Part shown: positions 1 through 4,639 of the stretch, one piece after another
How the letters are laid out: each line of letters begins with the position of its first letter
Position numbering within the stretch: position 1 is the stretch's first letter
Source: Desulfurococcales archaeon
GTDB taxonomy: Archaea > Thermoproteota > Thermoprotei_A > Sulfolobales > Desulfurococcaceae
Length of the DNA stretch: 6,794 nt
Assembly (NCBI GenBank): GCA_027083045.1
Contig: JALWQP010000049.1
Coordinates: forward strand, 1-6,794
Direction: 5' to 3'
Made by a program: the position numbers and the translations under genes
The notes under the pieces: model-generated
The model's input: only the letters and a program-made list of their open reading frames with translations
What the model was told of the DNA's origin: nothing
The model's database searches: none

Positions 1-221
1 GCATTGCAGCGGAGGTAATCAGAGAACGATTACAGAATTTGCAATCATTTAACGAAAAAAGCAAAACACATTTAATTATTAATAAGGTAATTAAAATGTA
101 TAATCTATCGTGTAAGATAGGTGCTCCTATTCATATTGTCTCTGGAATTGATGTTGAAAACACTATTAGAGCAATAAAAGGAGAGGAATTTATTGGCACA
201 ACGATAAAATGCGCGGACTAA
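1..221 (+). CDS. Amino acid kinase family protein, C-terminal part (probable isopentenyl phosphate kinase), 5' end outside window
   Basis: The reading frame is open from base 3 at the left edge, so only about the last 72 residues are visible. The tail pattern is a short segment 'IGAPIHIVSG', then 'ENTIRAIKGE', then 'IGTTI'. This is the usual C-terminus of amino acid kinase fold enzymes: a strand with a (V/I)-x-G turn, a helix ending in (K/L)-G-E, and a final G-T-x-I strand. Among these, archaeal isopentenyl phosphate kinase fits best. That enzyme makes isopentenyl diphosphate from isopentenyl phosphate and ATP in the cytoplasm, for archaeal lipid synthesis. UMP kinase and carbamate or glutamate kinases share the tail, and the catalytic N-terminal half is missing, so the exact substrate is inferred. 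A TTG at 39 is in frame but internal. The TAA stop at 219-221 overlaps the stop of the opposing gene. Confidence 0.68.
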   Translation, partial: IAAEVIRERLQNLQSFNEKSKTHLIINKVIKMYNLSCKIGAPIHIVSGIDVENTIRAIKGEEFIGTTIKCAD

Positions 222-646
222 ACAAGATAGATGGTGAGCCCGCCATCTGTTCTCTCAAAATAAGCGTTCCTCTTCGCCGATATTACTATACACATTTGAT
301 CGTCAGTTAATATGACATGATCATATAGATAGGCTCCTGGGAGGTTTATGGTTAAATAGTTACCGTATTTTAGTCTCGTGTAGCGTACTTCGATCTGATA
401 ATCGATATATTCGTCAACAGCTTTCTTTCCGAAATCGCTATAGGGAAGAAGATGTTTCGAAAAGATAACATAAGCATATCTCTTTTTCTTGGAGTAAACA
501 ATCTTGTTTCCAGCTACATTTTTTTCTACAGATATTGTTCGCGGTCTAAGCAATATTATATTGTTTGCAAATAGTAACAAATACTCTGAATCTCCTAGTT
601 TAAACTCAGCATATCCGTACCCCCATTGTAGATACTTTGTAATCAT
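218..646 (-). CDS. Hypothetical tyrosine-rich protein, 142 aa
   Basis: I do not recognise this protein. It is 142 residues with about 17 tyrosines (around 12 percent). Alternating hydrophobic and charged stretches (YLLLF, NNIILL, YAYVIF, YLTINL, HVILT, CIVIS) suggest a small, mostly beta-sheet soluble domain. There is no signal peptide, no membrane helix long enough to count, and no cysteine cluster (one Cys). The ATG at 646-644 is supported by a GGTG Shine-Dalgarno motif at 655-652, seven bases upstream, and by a TATA-like box at 695-688. It is probably monocistronic, because the next gene to the right is divergent. It converges on the kinase gene and its TAG stop lies within that gene's last four bases, so the two genes share a 3' end. 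A lineage-restricted crenarchaeal protein is likely, but that is inference. Confidence 0.72.
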   Translation of the reverse strand: MITKYLQWGYGYAEFKLGDSEYLLLFANNIILLRPRTISVEKNVAGNKIVYSKKKRYAYVIFSKHLLPYSDFGKKAVDEYIDYQIEVRYTRLKYGNYLTINLPGAYLYDHVILTDDQMCIVISAKRNAYFERTDGGLTIYLV

Positions 647-687
647 CTCCGAACACCTTTCAAGAGAACAATGATTGATAGATAAAG

Positions 688-695
688 TATTTAAC
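688..695 (-). promoter_or_regulatory. TATA-like box for the tyrosine-rich gene
   Basis: On the minus strand the box reads GTTAAATA, with a purine-rich GAAAG a few bases upstream at the position of a BRE. It is centred about 45 bases upstream of the ATG at 646. Transcription would then start near 665, leaving a leader just long enough to carry the GGTG Shine-Dalgarno site. This is sequence pattern only. Confidence 0.4.
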
Positions 696-709
696 TACAC
701 TTTCGATTC

Positions 710-718
710 AAAATATCC
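710..718 (+). promoter_or_regulatory. Candidate TATA box for the small charged-protein gene
   Basis: AAAATATCC lies about 38 bases upstream of the ATG at 752. A start about 25 bases downstream, near 739, would put the AGGTGG ribosome binding site almost at the 5' end of the message. The minus-strand box at 688-695 lies just to the left, so the two divergent transcription units would share a spacer of only 105 bp. Confidence 0.33.
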
Positions 719-740
719 CAGTCTCGAGATATAAGCTGGA

Positions 741-746
741 AGGTGG
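741..746 (+). promoter_or_regulatory. Shine-Dalgarno site that fixes the start at 752
   Basis: AGGTGG sits five bases before the ATG at 752. The in-frame GTG at 743-745 falls inside this motif, so it is better read as part of the ribosome binding site than as a start codon. Confidence 0.6.
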
Positions 747-751
747 ACAGC

Positions 752-976
752 ATGCCGAAAACGCCAAGCAAGATACTAGCTGATCTATTGTCTAAAGAGC
801 AGGTGGAGCTACTAGACATATATCATCGAAAAGATGGAGACATAATCAGGGTTAAAGACAAGCTATCGGGCAAAGTAGACCTATATGTATCAAAGACTCA
901 TGTTAGAGATATAGTTTCAGAAGAAGACCTAGCAAAGCTCGCCAGCGAAATTATTGCAAAGATAAGATCAAAGTGA
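752..976 (+). CDS. Small charged hypothetical protein, 74 aa
   Basis: I do not recognise this protein. With the ATG at 752 it has 74 residues, is rich in Lys, Asp and Glu, and has no cysteine, tryptophan or membrane segment. The pattern suggests a helix (about residues 5-20), a short beta hairpin around 'DIIRVKDK' and 'KVDLYVS' (about 30-47), and a C-terminal helix from 'SEEDLAKLASEI' to the end. This is compatible with a small cytoplasmic partner-binding protein. I chose ATG 752 over the in-frame GTG at 743 because an AGGTGG ribosome binding site precedes the ATG and contains that GTG. The TGA stop at 974-976 is followed at once by the stop of the convergent radical SAM gene, so no spacer is left for a terminator. 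A real gene is likely from its position, ribosome binding site and composition. The function is unknown. Confidence 0.72.
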   Translation: MPKTPSKILADLLSKEQVELLDIYHRKDGDIIRVKDKLSGKVDLYVSKTHVRDIVSEEDLAKLASEIIAKIRSK

Positions 977-2131
977 TCATGTTTTCCCACATTTTATAGA
1001 AACACAGATCTTATACCTATATTTGATAAGTTCTTGTAACAGATACTTCTTCACTTTATCGCATGGTTCCTTAATACTAATAATAAGTGTGTAGCGCGTG
1101 AAGTGTATTCTTGTTGGTGTAAGGCCGGCTTTCTTAACTATATTCTCTATTTCCGTGCTAGATGGTAAATTGAACTTGGCTGAAACAATTCTTTCCATGA
1201 CCATACGGAGGCAATGCATGCCATGCGTATATATGTTAGCCATACAGGCCTGCAGGAAAAAGGTGAGGCCCAGGGATAAGGCCTTATCCTTGATCTTCAT
1301 CTTCAAATCGGGTACCTTGACCGGGACTTGCTCGTTACCGCGGAGAGGCCTTGTTATCCGTTGAAGAATTTCCTTGATAGGAACACCTTTCTCGGACAGT
1401 CTAGACAATATATTCTTTGTAACCCTCAGCCCTCCAGCAACTACACCTATAGCTCCAGCTGCCTTGGCCCTCGCAAGAATTTCTTCATATTCCTCTTCAG
1501 CTATTCCGGGGATTATGGGTCTGTAAAAGAGAATTGGTTTAAGACCTGCTTCTGAGAGATTCTCTATGGTCTTGAACCTTAGCTCGGGTAACGGGGCATA
1601 TGGCTCTAGTTCGGCTCTATGTTTAATAGTAATTATTGTTATCAATGGGCTTATATCGGGATCTATATTGGCTATTCTTCGGGCATCCCGCTTATCGATA
1701 TACATTTTTGTCGAGAACTGTATTGGATTTCCTAGATACTTAGTTATCGCCTCGATATACCTGATACTGAGATCCTTGGTCTGTGATAGGAAAGGCTCGG
1801 TGACCGAGCCCATAGCTATTAACGTACCGTTTCTACCCGGTATGAAATATGGGTTGGAGGCTAATGCATATACTAGCTGCTCGGGGCTTAAGGGATATTG
1901 TTTGATACTGTTCTGGAACCCCATATCATATATGTAACAATATACACATCGTAGAGGACAACCTATACCTGTATGAACTGTTAACCCACAAGGCCTGGGC
2001 CTCCTACGAGCATGAGGATCATGAACAGCTTCACGTATTTCTTTCTTCGAGAGCTTATGGCTTAGCCTGTCCCTAATCTCCTCCTTTAAGGCAATTATTT
2101 CATCAAATATGTTTGGCAAGACCTGGCTCAT
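977..2131 (-). CDS. Radical SAM protein, SplB-like (COG1533 type), 384 aa
   Basis: Residues 58-65 read C-P-L-R-C-V-Y-C, the Cx3Cx2C motif that holds the SAM-binding 4Fe-4S cluster. The following features match the spore-photoproduct-lyase-like group COG1533: 'GSVTEPF' (about 108-114, the STDPY-like segment), 'STKMYIDKRDA' (140-150, TK..L..RD-like), 'ITIKHRAELEPYAP' (167-180), 'AGLKPI' (195-200) and 'PIIPGI' (205-210). The region up to about residue 240 is the radical SAM barrel. The C-terminal third is family-specific and carries five more cysteines (296, 307, 357, 376, 381). No substrate can be assigned, and the common label 'DNA repair photolyase' is unproven for archaeal members. The ATG at 2131 follows AGGGAG with no spacing. 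An in-frame TTG at 2119 is the alternative start and lies downstream of a better GGGAGATGA motif. The gene is divergent from the gene at 2183 and convergent with the small gene ending at 976. Confidence 0.88.
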   Translation of the reverse strand: MSQVLPNIFDEIIALKEEIRDRLSHKLSKKEIREAVHDPHARRRPRPCGLTVHTGIGCPLRCVYCYIYDMGFQNSIKQYPLSPEQLVYALASNPYFIPGRNGTLIAMGSVTEPFLSQTKDLSIRYIEAITKYLGNPIQFSTKMYIDKRDARRIANIDPDISPLITIITIKHRAELEPYAPLPELRFKTIENLSEAGLKPILFYRPIIPGIAEEEYEEILARAKAAGAIGVVAGGLRVTKNILSRLSEKGVPIKEILQRITRPLRGNEQVPVKVPDLKMKIKDKALSLGLTFFLQACMANIYTHGMHCLRMVMERIVSAKFNLPSSTEIENIVKKAGLTPTRIHFTRYTLIISIKEPCDKVKKYLLQELIKYRYKICVSIKCGKT

Positions 2132-2141
2132 CTCCCTACAA

Positions 2142-2150
2142 GTATTTATC
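2142..2150 (+). promoter_or_regulatory. Candidate TATA box for the GT-B-like gene
   Basis: GTATTTATC is centred about 36 bases upstream of the ATG at 2183, which would give a leader of about ten bases. The same bases read GATAAATAC on the minus strand, but there they lie only 11-19 bases from the radical SAM ATG. In that direction they would fit only the alternative TTG start at 2119. Confidence 0.32.
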
Positions 2151-2163
2151 TGGGCTAGTCATC

Positions 2164-2173
2164 CTAGTTAATT
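2164..2173 (-). promoter_or_regulatory. Candidate TATA box for the radical SAM gene
   Basis: On the minus strand this reads AAATTAACTA, centred about 38 bases upstream of the ATG at 2131. It lies to the right of the plus-strand box at 2142-2150. If both are used, the two divergent promoters cross over within about 30 bp and could not easily be occupied at the same time. Confidence 0.28.
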
Positions 2174-2182
2174 TGATGATGC

Positions 2183-3175
2183 ATGATGCGCAGGGAAATA
2201 TTTGTTATAAGCAGATACGATCCGGAGTTTGACAAGAGATTCATCGAGCTTTTCGAGAGGATGGGGGCAAGAACAGAGTACATTTCTCTCCACGACATTC
2301 GGCTTAAGAATCTTGGGACTTATATTGAGAAATTATTTATATTGAGGTCGATTCCCGAGAATGCTCGTATTGTCATTATTTCTAGGATTGATAGGCATCT
2401 CCCGGTGATTCTATCGTCAATTGCAAAAGTGAAACCTGTCTTCCTATTGTTTATAGTACCGCCTGATCCCCACCATAACTTTAGCTCTAAGAATATAGCA
2501 TTGCTATCCGCGGTCAATCTAGCTCTCGGCCGATTAAGAGCGTGCGGAACCTACATTATGGTTGGTTATATTACTCCGAGAGAGAGGTTATTATTTGGCT
2601 TCATATTTGATAAGTTTGATTACATTTATCTCCCTATATACTCATGGGAAAAGGAGAAGTTCATAGGAGAGATACCTATTGATCCTCCTAAGATATTGTT
2701 GATAACCAAGAAGATTGAATGCGAGACAGTTAAGAGACTGATCGAATTGCTAAGAGAAGTCGAAATAACCCCGCTCATAGTAATAGGGCTCACCAAGAAG
2801 AGCGGAGAAGAAGATTGCGACATAGATCCGCATGTAGTATGTGTAATGAGCGATACGCTCGAAGGCATAATTCCTAGGGTTACAGCAGTAGTCGTGACAG
2901 ATATAGATCACACCTCTACCAGTATTGTAGCACGAGCTATAGGTAGCAGACGCCCGATTATAACGTCAAAAGATCAGGGTCTGGCATGGATATACGAAGA
3001 TACGGGACTCATAGTGTATAGTCCGTCAAATGATCCTGAAACTATTGCTTCAAAAATACTCGATATACTCAATAATATTGATAGGTACAAACAGGCGTCA
3101 CTAAGAACGGAAATATCACCGCCAAAACCTGATAAGATTATCGAGTATTTGTTAAGCGTCATTGATAATCTATAG
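2183..3175 (+). CDS. GT-B fold glycosyltransferase-like protein, degenerate, 330 aa
   Basis: Two Rossmann-like halves can be traced: residues 1-160 ('EIFVIS', 'ARIVIIS', 'PVFLLFIVPPDPHHN') and 165-330 ('PKILLIT', 'PLIVIG', 'HVVCVMS', 'AVVVTD'). The stretch 'SIVARAIGSRRPIITSKDQGLAWIYED' (about 247-273), followed by 'TGLIVYSPSNDPETIASKI', has the layout of the GT4 family C-terminal domain. There, a helix of the 'EAMACGKPVIA' type is followed by 'G.pEii.dg.tGllv.pgDpe.la..i'. The two glutamates of the GT4 E-x7-E motif are absent: the region reads T-S-T-S-I-V-A-R-A. The protein may bind a nucleotide sugar weakly, have another role, or be a structural relative. There is no signal peptide or membrane helix. 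Start codons ATG-ATG at 2183 and 2186 follow only a weak GATGAT motif, so translation may be leaderless or nearly so. The gene stands alone. Confidence 0.72.
   Translation: MMRREIFVISRYDPEFDKRFIELFERMGARTEYISLHDIRLKNLGTYIEKLFILRSIPENARIVIISRIDRHLPVILSSIAKVKPVFLLFIVPPDPHHNFSSKNIALLSAVNLALGRLRACGTYIMVGYITPRERLLFGFIFDKFDYIYLPIYSWEKEKFIGEIPIDPPKILLITKKIECETVKRLIELLREVEITPLIVIGLTKKSGEEDCDIDPHVVCVMSDTLEGIIPRVTAVVVTDIDHTSTSIVARAIGSRRPIITSKDQGLAWIYEDTGLIVYSPSNDPETIASKILDILNNIDRYKQASLRTEISPPKPDKIIEYLLSVIDNL
3167..3174 (+). promoter_or_regulatory. TATA-like box overlapping the stop codon of the upstream gene
   Basis: AATCTATA overlaps the TAG stop of the GT-B-like gene. Its centre is about 24-25 bases before the ATG at 3196, the spacing expected for a leaderless archaeal message. 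It could drive the 40-codon frame or a structured RNA at 3196-3318. Confidence 0.25.
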
Positions 3176-3195
3176 CCCATTGTAGTTCTTGAACA

Positions 3196-3318
3196 ATGAT
3201 GGTGCTCAGGGAAAGAGTGTTCATTCATGGCCTCTCCGCCCTGGCCTACGGAGAGGCTTCAGCTTCCGGCGCGTTCCTCATAGCCGGGTCTAACACTATA
3301 TCTTTTCTAGGATTATAA
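3196..3318 (+). CDS. Possible 40-residue hydrophobic peptide
   Basis: A short open frame begins ATG-ATG-GTG at 3196 and ends TAA at 3316-3318. It encodes 40 residues starting MMVLRERVFIHGL. The basic start is followed by an Ala/Gly/Ser-rich, nearly uncharged stretch from about residue 12 to the end, with a single Glu at 20. That would suit one membrane-spanning helix, although it is rather polar in the middle. An in-frame GTG at 3217 behind AGGGA is an alternative start. The frame is the same as kptA's, separated from it only by TAA and a few codons, so it is a separate peptide unless the stop is read through. I recognise no family. The same DNA carries nested inverted repeats and may instead encode an RNA, so this is offered as one of two readings. 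Confidence 0.3.
   Translation: MMVLRERVFIHGLSALAYGEASASGAFLIAGSNTISFLGL
3201..3289 (-). ncRNA. Possible C/D box-like guide RNA or other structured RNA
   Basis: Read on the minus strand, this GC-rich stretch shows motifs in C/D guide order. These are a C-like ATGAGGA at 3281-3275, CTGA at 3262-3259 after a 12-base gap, a degenerate C'-like ATGAATGA at 3228-3221, and CTGA at 3209-3206 after an 11-base gap. Gaps of 10-12 bases are what archaeal guides use. A box-like ATTATAAT at 3319-3312 lies about 26 bases before the proposed 5' end. Points against: the D'-to-C' spacer is 30 bases instead of a few (although a nine-pair hairpin fills almost all of it), the C box has one mismatch, and the terminal stem is weak. 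An unrelated structured RNA on either strand, or a small coding frame on the plus strand, would explain the same bases. Confidence 0.25.
3216..3297. repeat. Nested inverted repeats forming a three-way-junction-like fold
   Basis: Three perfect complementary pairs are nested. An outer six-base pair, AGTGTT at 3216-3221 with AACACT at 3292-3297, encloses two hairpins. The first pairs 3230-3238 with 3249-3257 (nine pairs, core CCTCTCCG with CGGAGAGG, plus a flanking G-T) around a ten-base loop. The second pairs CCGGC at 3266-3270 with GCCGG at 3283-3287 around a twelve-base loop. The block is clearly richer in G and C than its surroundings, which in AT-rich thermophiles is a common mark of structured RNA. 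No T-run follows, so it does not look like a simple terminator. Confidence 0.6.
3296..3305 (+). promoter_or_regulatory. TATA box candidate for kptA
   Basis: CTATATCTTT is centred about 40 bases before the TTG start at 3340. Transcription would begin near 3325, just ahead of the ribosome binding site at 3327-3334. It lies to the right of the inverted repeats, so kptA messages from this promoter would not include that structure. Confidence 0.42.
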
Positions 3319-3326
3319 TGGTATCG

Positions 3327-3334
3327 TAGGGTGA
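3327..3334 (+). promoter_or_regulatory. Shine-Dalgarno site that favours a TTG start for kptA
   Basis: TAGGGTGA is a near match to the archaeal GGAGGTGA site and lies five bases before the TTG at 3340. The in-frame GTG at 3331-3333 is embedded in the motif, so it is an unlikely start codon. Confidence 0.5.
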
Positions 3335-3339
3335 AGTCT

Positions 3340-3984
3340 TTGAGGCCGATATACAAGTGTGCGGATGGCAGATATGTTGAGAACCCGAATGAATGTATTG
3401 GGGGCTGGACACTATTGATCGATCCTGCCAGGCGCGTCAAGCTTAGCAAACTGATTAGTGGTATCCTCAGACATTTTCCGCGGGAAGCGTGTGTGGAACC
3501 CGATAGTGAAGGATGGGTAAAAATAGATGAACTTGTCAGAGGTATTAAGAAATGCTGGCACAACAGGGAGTTTTACCAATGGATCACCCATGAGCACGTA
3601 GTTGCCATAGCGAGGCTTGACCCCAAGGGCAGATTTGAGCTGAAAAACGGAATGATACGTGCCAGGTATGGCCATAGCTTCAGGGTATCCATTAATTATC
3701 CCAGGATAAAATGGGATAAACCCCTATATCACGGAACATCACTGTCTTCTCTTAAGAGCATCTTGAAGGAGGGGATTAAGCCTATGAAGCGCCAATATGT
3801 TCATCTAACAATCGATGAAGAAACAGCTATCGATACAGGGAGAAGGCACGGTAAACCCGTTATTCTTATCATTGACACAAAGTGTCTTGAGAGACATGGT
3901 TATGAGTTGCTCTATGCAACTGATCATATTTTTCTGACTAAGTATGTCCCCCCTGACTGCATTGTTCGTGTAAAGAAGATATAA
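3340..3984 (+). CDS. kptA: RNA 2'-phosphotransferase KptA/Tpt1
   Basis: This enzyme uses NAD+ to remove an internal 2'-phosphate from RNA through an ADP-ribosylated intermediate. Some family members, including an archaeal one, can also ADP-ribosylate phosphorylated RNA ends. Numbered from TTG 3340 (214 residues), the family landmarks are 'KLSKLISGILRHFP' (34-47) with the Arg-His pair at 44-45, 'GWVKIDEL' (58-65) in the winged-helix RNA lobe, 'IRARYGHS' (106-113), 'LYHGTS' (129-134), 'ILKEGIKPMKRQYVHLT' (141-157), 'GRRHGKPVILIID' (167-179) and 'VPPDCI' (203-208). The conserved arginines and histidines of the NAD and phosphate sites are present, so the protein should be active. About 30 residues precede the core, with cysteines at 7 and 19 that could bind a metal or form a bridge. 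The start is TTG behind a strong ribosome binding site; GTG 3331 would add three residues. The 3' end overlaps the opposing nuclease gene by 47 bases. Confidence 0.93.
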   Translation: MRPIYKCADGRYVENPNECIGGWTLLIDPARRVKLSKLISGILRHFPREACVEPDSEGWVKIDELVRGIKKCWHNREFYQWITHEHVVAIARLDPKGRFELKNGMIRARYGHSFRVSINYPRIKWDKPLYHGTSLSSLKSILKEGIKPMKRQYVHLTIDEETAIDTGRRHGKPVILIIDTKCLERHGYELLYATDHIFLTKYVPPDCIVRVKKI

Positions 3985-4639
3985 GTTTCTTCAAGAGCCC
4001 AAAGTGATAACCCGCTAGTCTCATAGCGGCATAGAGCCTGACTTTCCCGTAGCTCTTCGCATTCTTCGGGATTATACCCTTGTTCTGTAATCTCTTTATT
4101 TCTCTCACAACATCACGTATATGCAGATCAAGTTTTTCCGAGAGATCCTTCATCGTCGGAGAAGTCACTATTTGCTCTAGAAGTCTTAGGTCTTCCGGAG
4201 GTAATTGTTTATCTTCAGCTATGATCGTGAGGAAGTCGGCCAAAGTATTTGTTATCGTGTCCCTTATTATGTTCTCTAGCTCCTCCGCTTCAATTAGAAA
4301 ATAATCACTTAACTGTATCACCTTAACACCAAGTTTATCGGCAAGCTCTCGTGCCGAGTCATCCGCATATCCCTTGGCCACTACTAGTGGTTTATACCCG
4401 GCAACAACCGCATTCACATATGCTTGGCGGACACCGTTAACATCTATCCTTCCAGCCTTGATCTCAACAGCATATCTATTCCCATCCTCATCATCAACAA
4501 TAGCATCTATTTCTGCTATTTCGAAACCATGCTGTTTTATACGGACATGGGTATCAATGATCCTGTATCCTAGCTCTTCGAGAAAAGAAAGGGCTATTCT
4601 TTCGCTACTCCTCCATTTACGTTTAGCCGATATTGTCAT
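3938..4639 (-). CDS. RecB-family PD-(D/E)xK nuclease with C-terminal winged helix, 233 aa
   Basis: The N-terminal half (about 1-115) is a PD-(D/E)xK nuclease domain. It has Glu13 in the first helix ('SSERIALSFLEELGYRI'), Asp45 in 'EIAEIDAIV', the E-x-K pair Glu59/Lys61 in 'YAVEIKAG', and Gln72 in 'VRQAYVNA', resembling the Q-x-x-x-Y-type motif of RecB relatives. The acidic and lysine residues needed for metal-dependent DNA cleavage are all present. After a helical linker, residues about 146-205 ('EDLRLLEQIVTSPTMKDLSEKLDLHIRDVVREI') look like a winged helix that binds DNA. The domain pair suggests a DNA-processing or repair nuclease of the uncharacterised crenarchaeal type; the substrate is unknown. 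Its ATG overlaps the cysS stop as ATGA, with GGATGA seven bases upstream, so its translation is probably coupled to cysS. Its last 47 bases run antisense to the end of kptA. Confidence 0.86.
   Translation of the reverse strand: MTISAKRKWRSSERIALSFLEELGYRIIDTHVRIKQHGFEIAEIDAIVDDEDGNRYAVEIKAGRIDVNGVRQAYVNAVVAGYKPLVVAKGYADDSARELADKLGVKVIQLSDYFLIEAEELENIIRDTITNTLADFLTIIAEDKQLPPEDLRLLEQIVTSPTMKDLSEKLDLHIRDVVREIKRLQNKGIIPKNAKSYGKVRLYAAMRLAGYHFGLLKKLISSLHEQCSQGGHT

Noticed and set aside
743..751. GTG at 743 as the start of the small charged protein.
   Set aside because: This GTG is part of the AGGTGG ribosome binding site of the ATG at 752.
1566..1937. A 123-codon open frame on the plus strand, antisense to the radical SAM gene.
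   Set aside because: It lies wholly inside the well-supported radical SAM frame, has no ribosome binding site or family resemblance, and is best seen as a shadow of that gene's codon use.
3229..3258. The nine-pair hairpin as an intrinsic terminator of the GT-B-like gene.
   Set aside because: No T-run follows it, and archaeal termination depends on T-rich tracts rather than GC hairpins.
3216..3297. A tRNA gene in the GC-rich island.
   Set aside because: There is no seven-pair acceptor stem, no GGTTCGAATCC-like T arm and no plausible anticodon arm on either strand. The pairing pattern is a three-way fold, not a cloverleaf.
3246..3563. A 105-codon minus-strand frame covering the structured island and the start of kptA.
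   Set aside because: It is antisense to conserved KptA codons, has no recognisable motif or ribosome binding site, and its composition looks like a reverse-strand shadow.
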